14,301 bases of DNA from Pseudomonadota bacterium (GTDB lineage Bacteria > Pseudomonadota > Gammaproteobacteria > Steroidobacterales > Steroidobacteraceae), in NCBI GenBank assembly GCA_003242275.1, contig QGUX01000063.1, positions 1-14,301 on the forward strand. The letters are read 5' to 3'. Positions 1 to 6,250 of the stretch are shown here, piece by piece. The stretch's first letter is position 1. Every line of letters starts with the position of its first letter. Under the pieces are notes generated by a model. That model made no database searches. It was not told the DNA's origin and saw nothing but the letters and a program-made list of their open reading frames with translations. Made by a program: the position numbers and the translations under genes.

Positions 1-596
1 CACGTGATCAGTTTCTTGCGCCGCTCCGCCCAGGCGGCCAGCCGCGAGTGCAGCAGGTGGCCAACGACGAAGGGCAGCAGCAGCTGCACGACGACTTTCC
101 ATATTCCGCTGAGCGGAACGGCCGCGTCGCCCTGGGCCTGCAGCAGCGCGCCGGCCAGCAGCGGCGTGAGGAACACGCCGAGCAGGTTCGAAGCCGCGGC
201 GGAGGCGACGCTGGCCGCCACGTTGCCCCGCGCCATCGAGGTGAACGCGATCGACATCTGCACCGTGGAGGGCAGCGCGCACAGGAACAGCACGCCCGCC
301 CAGAGCTGCGAGGGCAGCAGCGAGGGGAACAGCTTCACCAGAGCCAGGCCCAGCAGCGGGAACAGCAGGTAGGTGATGCCGAGGATCAGCAGGTGCAGTC
401 GCCAGTGGGTGACCGCGGCGACCAGCTTCTCGCGCGCCAGCTTCACGCCGTGCATGAAGAACAGCAGCATGATGGCGGCCGTGGCGAGCTTGTTGACCAC
501 GTCCGCCGCGGCGCCGGAGGCCGGCCAGAACGTGGCCAGCAGCAGTGTCACCAGCACCGCCGGTATGAAGGGATCCGGCAGGAAACGATTCATCAT
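1..596 (-). CDS. Bile acid:sodium symporter-like (SBF/BASS family) transporter, 3' end outside window
   Basis: Inner-membrane carrier of the SBF-like group (the YfeH type), whose substrate cannot be told from sequence. The visible 198 residues begin MMNRFLPDPFIP and contain about six hydrophobic segments, near residues 10-27, 36-52, 68-90, 98-118, 124-152 and 165-183. A loop with the family-like pattern ALPSTVQMSIAFTSMARGN lies near 107-125; the Pro-Ser-Thr and Ala-Arg-Gly-Asn stretch is typical of this group. Family members have about 320-340 residues and ten membrane segments, so roughly 40% is missing beyond position 1. Two adjacent ATG codons (596-594 and 593-591) could each be the start; no clear Shine-Dalgarno precedes them. 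The gene is divergent from the ABC operon. The membrane-carrier call is firm and the subfamily fairly firm. Confidence 0.85.
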   Translation of the reverse strand, partial: MMNRFLPDPFIPAVLVTLLLATFWPASGAAADVVNKLATAAIMLLFFMHGVKLAREKLVAAVTHWRLHLLILGITYLLFPLLGLALVKLFPSLLPSQLWAGVLFLCALPSTVQMSIAFTSMARGNVAASVASAAASNLLGVFLTPLLAGALLQAQGDAAVPLSGIWKVVVQLLLPFVVGHLLHSRLAAWAERRKKLIT

Positions 597-689
597 CTAT
601 GCGGCGGCTGCGAATCCGGTCGCAACCCCGGCACTCCTCCACCTGTGAAGCGCGCGTCGTGCCCGCATGGGGAAACCTTGGCCGGCACC

Positions 690-721
690 GCCGGCTCGCC
701 GGCCGGGGCGGGCGAGCCGGC
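690..721. repeat. Perfect 11-bp inverted repeat in the divergent intergenic region
   Basis: GCCGGCTCGCC (690-700) and GGCGAGCCGGC (711-721) are perfect complements around a 10-nt GC-rich loop. It lies between two divergent genes, and neither strand has a T tract after it, so it is not a standard intrinsic terminator. It could be a regulator-binding palindrome, a cruciform-prone site, or a leader-RNA hairpin for the ABC operon. I see no clear -35/-10 pair around it. Confidence 0.6.
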
Positions 722-781
722 CATGGCGGCAGATCCGCTCGTGCTTTTGCGCGATTATCGCACGTGCTGCAAAATGGCGTA

Positions 782-1699
782 ATGCATGCGCTTTCCGTGA
801 GGGGTCTGGTCAAGACCTACAAGAACGGGGTCCAGGCCCTCAAGGGCATCGACCTCGACGTCGAGGAGGGCGATTTCTTCGCGCTGCTGGGCCCCAACGG
901 GGCCGGCAAGACGACGCTGATCGGCATCGTCACCTCGCTGGTCAACAAGACCGCCGGGCAGGTGAGCGTGTTCGGGTACGACCTGGACCGCGACCTGGAG
1001 CGGGCCAAGAGCTGCATCGGCGTGGTGCCGCAGGAAATCAACTTCAACATGTTCGAGACGCCGGAGACCATCGTCATCAACCAGGCGGGGTTCTACGGCG
1101 TGGAGCGCTCGCTGGCGCGGGCGCGGGCCGAGAAGTACCTGAAGCAGCTGCACCTGTGGGACAAGCGCAAGGGCATGGCCCGGGCGCTGTCCGGCGGCAT
1201 GAAGCGCCGGCTGATGATCGCCCGCGCGCTGATGCACGAGCCGAAGCTGCTGATCCTGGACGAGCCCACGGCGGGGGTGGACATCGAGATCCGCCGCTCG
1301 ATGTGGGACTTCCTGCGCGAGATCAACCGCCAGGGCACCACCATCATCCTGACCACGCATTACCTCGAGGAGGCGGAGAACCTCTGCCGCCACATCGCCA
1401 TCATCGACAAGGGCGGCATCGTCGAGCGCGACCGGATGAGCAACCTGCTGCGCAAGCTCCAGACCGAGAGCTTCCTGCTGACCCTGCGCGATCCCGTGGC
1501 CGCGGCGCCGGAGCTGCCGGGCTACGGGCCGGTCAGGCTGGTCGACGACCACACCCTGGAAGTCGAGGTTTCCAAGGAGCAGAACCTGAACGACATCTTC
1601 GCGCGCCTGTCGGCCGGCGGCATCGAGGTGATCTCGATGCGCAACAAGGTCAATCGCCTGGAAGAGCTGTTCATGCGGCTGGTGGAGAACCGCTCATGA
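782..1699 (+). CDS. yadG: ABC transporter ATP-binding protein (YadG-like)
   Basis: ATPase subunit of an ABC exporter, expected to sit on the cytoplasmic face of the membrane bound to the permease encoded next. It has 305 residues from the ATG at 782; an upstream extension of the frame looks non-coding. Walker A GPNGAGKTT is at about 37-45, a Q-loop Gln near 84, signature LSGGMKRR near 136-143, Walker B LLILDEPTAGVD near 156-167 and the H-loop His in TTHYLEEAE near 193. The C-terminal ~70 residues resemble the extension seen in YadG/DrrA-type ATPases. The stop overlaps the permease start (ATGA), which indicates translational coupling. The natural substrate of YadGH systems is not established, and nothing here identifies it. 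No good Shine-Dalgarno is visible before 782. Confidence 0.9.
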   Translation: MHALSVRGLVKTYKNGVQALKGIDLDVEEGDFFALLGPNGAGKTTLIGIVTSLVNKTAGQVSVFGYDLDRDLERAKSCIGVVPQEINFNMFETPETIVINQAGFYGVERSLARARAEKYLKQLHLWDKRKGMARALSGGMKRRLMIARALMHEPKLLILDEPTAGVDIEIRRSMWDFLREINRQGTTIILTTHYLEEAENLCRHIAIIDKGGIVERDRMSNLLRKLQTESFLLTLRDPVAAAPELPGYGPVRLVDDHTLEVEVSKEQNLNDIFARLSAGGIEVISMRNKVNRLEELFMRLVENRS

Positions 1700-2502
1700 G
1701 CGCGCCGGAGATGTCCATGTCGGCGGTGCGCGCCACGGGCTTCCGCACCATCGTCATCCGCGAGTTCGGGCGCATCATCCGCATCTGGGGCCAGACGCTG
1801 GTGCCCTCGGCGGTGACCACCACGCTGTACTTCGTGATCTTCGGCAGCCTGGTGGGCCGGCGCATCGGCGAGATGGGCGGGGTGGACTACCTGGCCTACA
1901 TCGCGCCCGGCCTGATCATGATGGCGGTGATCACCAATTCCTACGGCAACGTGGTGTCCTCGTTCTTCGGCGCCAAGTTCGGCAAGCACATCGAGGAGCT
2001 GCTGGTCTCGCCGCTGCCCAACTGGGTGATCATCGCCGGTTACGTCTGCGGCGGCCTGATGCGGGGCATGATGGTGGGGCTGGTGGTGACCACGGTGGCG
2101 CTGGTGTTCACCGGGCTGCACGCCCACCACCTGCAGGTGCACAACGTGTTCGTGGTCTTCGCCGCGGCTGTGCTCACTTCCATCGTGTTCTCGCTGGGCG
2201 GCATGATCAACGCGGTGTTCGCCAAGAACTTCGACCACGTCAACTGGATCCCGAACTTCGTGCTGACGCCGCTGACCTACTTCGGTGGGGTGTTCTATTC
2301 CATCGACCTGCTGCCCGAATGGGCGCGGCAGGTATCGATGGCCAACCCCATCCTGCACATGGTCAACGCCTTCCGCTACGGCTTTCTCGGCACCAGCGAC
2401 GTGAGCGTGCCGGGGGCGTTCGCGATCATGATCGGCTGCGCCCTCGCGCTGTACGTGTGGGTGCAGGTGCTGCTGGACCGGGGAACGGGCATCCGTGACT
2501 GA
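1696..2502 (+). CDS. yadH: ABC-2 type transporter permease (YadH-like)
   Basis: Membrane subunit paired with the preceding ATPase. It has 268 residues with about six hydrophobic segments: near 36-55, 66-85, 111-141, 152-176, 190-212 and 240-262. The length and order fit the ABC-2 family (PF01061), and the stretch with FGGVFYSIDLLPEWA and NPILHMVNAFRYGFLG is characteristic of YadH-type permeases. The ATG at 1696 overlaps the ATPase stop by 4 nt, and the 3' end overlaps the pyrF start by 8 nt, so all three genes are probably one transcript. The direction is presumably export, as in other ABC-2 systems without a binding protein. Substrate is unknown. Confidence 0.9.
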   Translation: MSAPEMSMSAVRATGFRTIVIREFGRIIRIWGQTLVPSAVTTTLYFVIFGSLVGRRIGEMGGVDYLAYIAPGLIMMAVITNSYGNVVSSFFGAKFGKHIEELLVSPLPNWVIIAGYVCGGLMRGMMVGLVVTTVALVFTGLHAHHLQVHNVFVVFAAAVLTSIVFSLGGMINAVFAKNFDHVNWIPNFVLTPLTYFGGVFYSIDLLPEWARQVSMANPILHMVNAFRYGFLGTSDVSVPGAFAIMIGCALALYVWVQVLLDRGTGIRD

Positions 2503-3316
2503 GGACAAGTTCATCCAGCGGCTGTATGCCGCGGCGCGCCGCAACGACTCGCTGGTGTGCGTGGGGCTGGACCCGGAGCCGGAGAAGTTCCCGCAGCACA
2601 TCCGCGCGCTGCCGCAGGCGGTGTTCGAGTTCAACTGCCGCATCATCGACGCCACGGCGGAGTACGCCTGCTGCTTCAAGCCGCAGTTCGCGCACTACGC
2701 GGCGCTGGGCGCCGAGGACCAGCTGCTGGCGACGATCCGCTACATCCACGGGAAGTACCCGCACCTGCCGGTGATCCTGGATTCCAAGCGCGGCGACATC
2801 GGCAGCACCGCGGCCAGGTACGCCGAGGAATCCTTCGTCCGCTACGAGGCCGACGCGGTGACGGTGAACCCGTACCTGGGCTTCGATTCGGTGGAACCCT
2901 TCCTCAAGTGGAAGGACCGCGGCGTGATCCTGCTGTGCCGCACGTCCAATCCGGGCGCGCGCGACTTCCAGGACCTCGTCAGCGGCGGCCGCACGCTGTA
3001 CATGCACGTGGCCGAGCGCGTGGCGGGCGAGTGGAACGCCGACGGGCAGTGCATGCTGGTGATCGGCGCCACCTATCCGAAGGAGCTGGCCGAGGTGAGG
3101 GCCCGCGTGGGTGAGGTGCCCTTCCTCGTGCCCGGCGTGGGGGCGCAGGGCGGCGACGTGGCCGCGGCGGTGCGCGCCGGCCGCACCGCCGACGGGCTGG
3201 GCATGGTGCTGAATTCCTCGCGCGGCATCCTCTATGCCGGCGGCGGCGAGGGTTTCGCCGAGGCGGCGCGCGAGGCCGCGCGCAGGCTGCGCGACGAGAT
3301 CAACCAGTACCGCTGA
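2495..3316 (+). CDS. pyrF: Orotidine 5'-phosphate decarboxylase, long (type 2) form
   Basis: Cytoplasmic enzyme for the last step of UMP synthesis, OMP to UMP plus CO2. It has 273 residues and belongs to the longer PyrF subfamily rather than the ~240-residue E. coli type. Near the N-terminus is VCVGLDPEPEKFP (about 21-33, with the substrate-binding Asp). The catalytic Asp-Lys-Asp array is in DSKRGDIGST, with Lys near 98 and Asp near 96 and 101. A phosphate-binding region reads PGVGAQGGD. The chosen start is a GTG at 2495, inside the end of the permease gene, preceded by a GGGGAACGG purine stretch that can serve as ribosome-binding site. No in-frame ATG gives a better N-terminus, since the conserved core begins almost at once. 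It is convergent with the metal exporter, with a single base between the stops. Confidence 0.95.
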   Translation: MTEDKFIQRLYAAARRNDSLVCVGLDPEPEKFPQHIRALPQAVFEFNCRIIDATAEYACCFKPQFAHYAALGAEDQLLATIRYIHGKYPHLPVILDSKRGDIGSTAARYAEESFVRYEADAVTVNPYLGFDSVEPFLKWKDRGVILLCRTSNPGARDFQDLVSGGRTLYMHVAERVAGEWNADGQCMLVIGATYPKELAEVRARVGEVPFLVPGVGAQGGDVAAAVRAGRTADGLGMVLNSSRGILYAGGGEGFAEAAREAARRLRDEINQYR

Positions 3317-3317
3317 T

Positions 3318-4298
3318 TCACTCGCGGGTGAGGTTCACTTCCACGGTGACGTGCCGCAGCTGCGGCAGGTCCCTCAGCGCCTCGCGATAGGCGTCGGGCG
3401 TCTGCAGCCGCCGGCCGCGCAGCGTGGCCAGCAGGCCGTACTGGTCGGGACCGAGGCGCCACACGTGCAGGTCGGTGACGAGCCCGTCCTCGGTGGCGCG
3501 CTGCAGTCGCTCGCGCGCGGCGCTCTCCAGCGCGCTGTCGTCGTGCGAGTCGAGCAGGCTGCGGCCGGCCTGGCGCGCCAGCCCGACGGCCCACTTCAGG
3601 ATGATGGCGGCGCCGATCAGGCCCACGACCGCATCCATCCAGATCCAGCCGAACCACCGGCCGGCCAGCAGGCCGGCGATGGCCAGCACCGAGGTGAGCG
3701 CGTCGGTGAGCACGTGCACGTAGGCGGCGCGCAGGTTGGTGTCCTGTCCGGCGGCGGCCGGGGAAGCCGCAGGGGCGCGGTCGTGCCCGTGCGCGTGTCC
3801 GTGGCCCCCCTGGGGGTCATGGTCGTGGTCATGCCCGTGCGATCCACCGGCCAGCAGCCACGCCGAGACGAGGTTCACGACCAGTCCCACCACCGCGATG
3901 ACCGTGGCCTGGGTGAAATCGATGCCGCGCGGTTCCACCAGCCGGCCAATGGACTCGGCCGCGATCAGCACTGCCACGATCGCCAGCGACACCGCGCTGC
4001 CGAAGCCGGCCAGCTCGCCCACCTTGCCCGTGCCGAAGGAAAAACGCGGATCATCGGCGTGCAGGCGCGCATAGCGGTAGGCCAGCGTGGCCACGCCCAG
4101 CGCCGCGGCATGCGTGGCCATGTGCCAGCCATCGGCCGCCAGCGCCATCGAGCCGTACCAGTAGCCGCCGGCGATCTCGGCCACCATGGTCACCAGCGTC
4201 AGCACCACCACCCAGCGCGTGCGCGCTTCGAAACGGTCGTGGTGGATGCCGAGCCAGGAGCGGGGGCAGGCCGCGGGATCGCTGGATTCGCGTGACAT
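3318..4298 (-). CDS. dmeF: Cation diffusion facilitator, DmeF-type (likely Co/Ni or Zn efflux)
   Basis: Inner-membrane antiporter that exports divalent metal ions from the cytoplasm. It has 326 residues. The metal-site motif of membrane helix 2 is ADGWHMATHAA, His59 and His63 (HxxxH), where Zn exporters such as ZitB/CzcD have HxxxD. Helix 5 has HVLTD (His195, Asp199). Between helices 4 and 5 is a His/Asp/Gly-rich loop (about 153-173) with nine His. A cytoplasmic tail with DLHVWRLG near 276-283 is typical of CDF proteins. The DGWHMxxH motif is what I associate with DmeF of Cupriavidus and rhizobia, which export mainly Co(II) and Ni(II); substrate remains inferred. The ATG at 4298 is preferred over a GTG at 4316 because AGGAAGG lies just before it. 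No metal-responsive regulator gene is adjacent. Confidence 0.88.
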   Translation of the reverse strand: MSRESSDPAACPRSWLGIHHDRFEARTRWVVVLTLVTMVAEIAGGYWYGSMALAADGWHMATHAAALGVATLAYRYARLHADDPRFSFGTGKVGELAGFGSAVSLAIVAVLIAAESIGRLVEPRGIDFTQATVIAVVGLVVNLVSAWLLAGGSHGHDHDHDPQGGHGHAHGHDRAPAASPAAAGQDTNLRAAYVHVLTDALTSVLAIAGLLAGRWFGWIWMDAVVGLIGAAIILKWAVGLARQAGRSLLDSHDDSALESAARERLQRATEDGLVTDLHVWRLGPDQYGLLATLRGRRLQTPDAYREALRDLPQLRHVTVEVNLTRE

Positions 4299-4300
4299 GG

Positions 4301-4307
4301 CCTTCCT
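4301..4307 (-). promoter_or_regulatory. Ribosome-binding site of the DmeF-type gene
   Basis: On the minus strand AGGAAGG ends two bases before the ATG at 4298, leaving 5 nt after its AGGA core. It supports ATG 4298 over the upstream in-frame GTG at 4316, which would place this purine stretch inside the gene. Confidence 0.6.
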
Positions 4308-4433
4308 ATTCTGCACCCCGCGTCGCGGCCGTCACACGGCGGCGCCCCGCATGGCCGCGGTGCGCGGCCGGTGGCATGAAACGGCGCACGGGCGCGGCGC
4401 CAGGGGCTGCAAGGCGCGCCCGTTTCGACCATC

Positions 4434-5447
4434 ATGCGGCACGTGAAGGCTCCGTTCGTGCCCGCCTGGCCCTGGCGCCATCCCCACTTCCAGTCCGTCC
4501 TGCCCTCGCTGCTGCCGCACTTCCGGCTGCGGCGGCGCGCGGCCGCGATGCTGGCGGCGAGCCGCGAGCTGGTCCTCGACTGCGGCGAGGGCGTGCGCCT
4601 GCAGGCCTGGCATGCGCGGCCGGAAGGGCGCGCCACGGGTTCGGCCATCCTGCTGCATGGCTGGGAGGGCAGCGCGGATTCCTACTACGTGGTGGCGCTG
4701 GCCGCGCGGCTGTTCGGCGCCGGCGTGGAGGTGGTGCGGCTGAACCTGCGCGACCATGGCGACACGCACCACCTGAACGAGGACATCTTCCATTCCTGCC
4801 GCCTGGCGGAGGTGGTGGGTGCGGTGGGCGCGCTGGCGCCCCGTCTGGCCGCGCCGCCGTGGCTGGTGGGTTTCTCGCTGGGTGGCAACTTCATGCTGCG
4901 CGTCGCCGCCTCGGAGCGTCCGCCCGCGTCGCAGCTCGCCAAGGTGGTGGCCATCTCGCCGGTACTGCATCCGGAGAGCGCCATGCTGGCGATGGAGCAG
5001 GGCTGGCGCGTCTACCACGACTACTTCGTGCGCAAGTGGAGCCGCTCGCTGCGCAGGAAGCGCGAGCTGTGGCCGCGCCTGGCCATCGACGAGGGGTTCT
5101 TCGCCCTGCGGAGCCTGAGGAAGATGACGGCGGTGATGGTCGAGCGGCACACGGACTTCGCCGACCTGGCGGCCTACCTGGACGGCTATGCCATCACGGG
5201 CCCGCGCCTGGCCACACTGCGCGCCCCGGCGGTGATCCTGGCGGCGCTGGACGACCCCATCATCCCCGCCGGCGACCTCGGGCGGCTGGCGAGGACGCCG
5301 CACCTGAAGGTGGTCACGGTGCCACACGGCGGCCACATGGGCTTCCTGCGCCACCCCAGGCGCGAGTCCTGGGTGAACGACTTCGTGATGGCGGAACTGG
5401 GGCTGGCGGAAGCCGGGCCGGCGCGCGCTGCCAGCCCCGCGAGCTGA
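4434..5447 (+). CDS. Alpha/beta-fold hydrolase, YheT family
   Basis: Predicted serine hydrolase (esterase-like) of 337 residues, with no signal peptide visible, so probably cytoplasmic or membrane-associated. The N-terminal region PWRHPHFQSVLPSLLP matches the start typical of YheT/ABHD1-3-like proteins. An oxyanion-hole motif LLHGWEG is near 73-79. The nucleophile elbow GFSLGG places Ser near 148. The acid is probably Asp in LAALDDPIIP (273 or 274), and the catalytic His is in PHGGHMGF (about 301). The triad is complete and the length is normal for the family. The physiological substrate of bacterial YheT proteins is not known. It is divergent from the metal exporter, with 135 bp between the starts, and convergent with the bactofilin gene with one base between the stops. 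The Shine-Dalgarno is weak. Confidence 0.85.
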   Translation: MRHVKAPFVPAWPWRHPHFQSVLPSLLPHFRLRRRAAAMLAASRELVLDCGEGVRLQAWHARPEGRATGSAILLHGWEGSADSYYVVALAARLFGAGVEVVRLNLRDHGDTHHLNEDIFHSCRLAEVVGAVGALAPRLAAPPWLVGFSLGGNFMLRVAASERPPASQLAKVVAISPVLHPESAMLAMEQGWRVYHDYFVRKWSRSLRRKRELWPRLAIDEGFFALRSLRKMTAVMVERHTDFADLAAYLDGYAITGPRLATLRAPAVILAALDDPIIPAGDLGRLARTPHLKVVTVPHGGHMGFLRHPRRESWVNDFVMAELGLAEAGPARAASPAS

Positions 5448-5448
5448 A

Positions 5449-5859
5449 TCAACGCTTGCGCTTTTCCTCGAAGCGGACCACTTCGGCGCCGCTGGTGACC
5501 TGGATCTCGCCCTCGATCACCGCGCCGTTGGCGATGGCCAGCGACTTGGCCGTGACGCTGCCCTTGATCACGGCCTGGGCGCCGACCTCCACCGGCCCGG
5601 TGCACTCGATGCTGCCGGTGAGGGCGCCGGCGATCACGGCCGAGCCGGCGCGGATCTGGCCCTCCCAGTGGGCGTCGCGGGCGATCTGCAGCGTGCCGCC
5701 GATGTCGCCGTCGCCGCGCACGTTGCCGGAGAGCAGCACCGAGCCCGGGGCGATCAGGTCGCCGCGGAAGCTCACGCCGGTGCCGATGATGGTGGGGGGA
5801 CCGCTGCCGCGGTCCGCGAGCCGTCGATGGGGGGCGGTGTCTTCAGTACTGCTGCTCAT
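5449..5859 (-). CDS. Bactofilin (polymer-forming cytoskeletal protein)
   Basis: Small 136-residue protein of the bactofilin family (PF04519), which self-assembles into filaments through a right-handed beta-helix and scaffolds cell-envelope processes. A short, disordered, charged N-tail (about 1-25) leads into repeated beta-helix rungs. These are visible as hydrophobic/Gly alternation from TIIGTGVSFRGDL through GNVRGDGDIGGTL, GQIRAGSAVIAGALTGSIE, and VIKGSVTAKSLAIANGAVIEGEI. The C-tail is short and basic (FEEKRKR). I chose the ATG at 5859; the frame remains open far upstream to 6189, but that extension is Arg/Pro-rich and overlaps the small-RNA promoter region, so it is not convincing. No peptidase M23 gene is next to it, unlike many bactofilin loci. 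Confidence 0.88.
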   Translation of the reverse strand: MSSSTEDTAPHRRLADRGSGPPTIIGTGVSFRGDLIAPGSVLLSGNVRGDGDIGGTLQIARDAHWEGQIRAGSAVIAGALTGSIECTGPVEVGAQAVIKGSVTAKSLAIANGAVIEGEIQVTSGAEVVRFEEKRKR

Positions 5860-5876
5860 GCCGGCAGTGTGCCGGC
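5860..5876 (-). repeat. Hairpin abutting the bactofilin start codon
   Basis: GCCGGC, five bases, GCCGGC: a perfect 6-bp stem whose 3' arm ends at the base before the ATG at 5859. In the bactofilin mRNA it would occupy the place of the Shine-Dalgarno, and no purine-rich ribosome-binding site is visible. It could limit translation, or it may be chance in GC-rich DNA. Confidence 0.5.
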
Positions 5877-5964
5877 GGCCCCGCCGGCGCCGCCGTGAAG
5901 CAGGCCGACTTTCTTGACATAGCCTGTCCGGCGGACCCGTGGACGCCCGCGGGCGGGGCTGGAC

Positions 5965-5981
5965 TGCACTTCGGGGGTGCA
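5965..5981. promoter_or_regulatory. NtrC-like enhancer site
   Basis: TGCACTTCGGGGGTGCA has the 17-bp dyad of enterobacterial NtrC sites: half-sites TGCACT and GGTGCA separated by five bases, the same spacing and half-sites as the classical glnA site TGCACTATATTGGTGCA. Its centre is about 150 bp upstream of the transcription start predicted from the sigma-54 promoter at 6097-6112, which is a usual distance for a bacterial enhancer-binding protein. Only one clear copy is seen; NtrC enhancers are often paired. Confidence 0.65.
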
Positions 5982-6096
5982 CCGGGGGCCGGAACGGGGG
6001 GCTCCGCGACGCCGCGTTGCGTCGGCAGAATCTCCCGGAAGCCCCTCTGGGCGGGGTCGGGAGGAGGGCCGCCCCCGAAAGCCGGCCGGATGGAGT

Positions 6097-6112
6097 TGGC
6101 ACGGGCCTTGCT
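6097..6112 (+). promoter_or_regulatory. Sigma-54 (RpoN) promoter
   Basis: TGGCACG, four bases, TTGCT matches the sigma-54 -24/-12 consensus (TGGCACG-N4-TTGCW) at every defined position, with exactly ten bases between the invariant GG (6098-6099) and GC (6110-6111). The preceding bases are also T, as usual. It points right, with the start expected near 6123. The next protein gene on this strand is gltB at 6965, and an intrinsic terminator intervenes at 6190-6223, so the promoter most simply drives a small RNA. Confidence 0.85.
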
Positions 6113-6122
6113 TGATACACAC

Positions 6123-6223
6123 CGGGACGAAGACAAGTCGCCCCAACGCGAAGCGCCAGAACCCCCCCGTTGGTCTTCGCTTTCCTCATGCGCCGCAGAG
6201 GACCTCCCTGCGGCGCTTTTTTT
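6123..6223 (+). ncRNA. Predicted sigma-54-dependent small RNA, about 100 nt
   Basis: Defined by the sigma-54 promoter upstream (start near 6123) and the intrinsic terminator at 6190-6223. No plausible reading frame with a ribosome-binding site exists inside. The 5' half folds on paper into one long stem: CGAAGA (6128-6133) with TCTTCG (6174-6179), stacked on CCAACG (6143-6148) with CGTTGG (6168-6173), with a 9-nt bulge on the 5' side and an apical loop of about 19 nt that holds a run of Cs. A single-stranded linker leads to the terminator hairpin, whose loop reads AGGACCTCC. C-rich loops and ACCUCC can pair with Shine-Dalgarno sequences, as in several trans-acting sRNAs. The architecture resembles other sigma-54-dependent sRNAs (Qrr, GlmY, NrsZ), but I see no sequence match to any of them. 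Expression is inferred, not seen. Confidence 0.65.
6190..6223 (+). terminator. Intrinsic terminator of the predicted small RNA
   Basis: GCGCCGCAG (6190-6198) pairs perfectly with CTGCGGCGC (6208-6216) around a 9-nt loop and is followed at once by seven Ts (6217-6223). The T tract is on the + strand only. It therefore ends a rightward transcript, although no protein gene lies upstream on that strand for at least 740 bp. The convergent gene ending at 6251 could share the hairpin but would lack a U tract. Confidence 0.88.
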
Positions 6224-6250
6224 CGCCTCCGCCCCGGCGGGCGGATCAGG

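Noticed and set aside
599..781. Upstream extension of the ABC ATPase frame to 599
   Set aside because: The extra residues are Arg/Gly-rich and unlike the family. The ATG at 782 puts Walker A at the usual position.
667..1695. Extension of the permease frame upstream to 667, giving a 611-residue protein
   Set aside because: The added part is an out-of-frame reading of the ATPase gene. The ATG at 1696 gives a normal-length permease.
5914..5942. Consensus -35 box TTGACA upstream of the sRNA region
   Set aside because: No -10-like sequence lies 16-18 bp downstream on the + strand (only GC-rich bases), so it does not form a promoter by itself.
5860..6189. N-terminal extension of the bactofilin frame up to an ATG at 6189
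   Set aside because: The extension is Arg/Pro/Gly-rich and would run antisense through the NtrC site and sigma-54 promoter. Bactofilins of this type begin near the chosen start.
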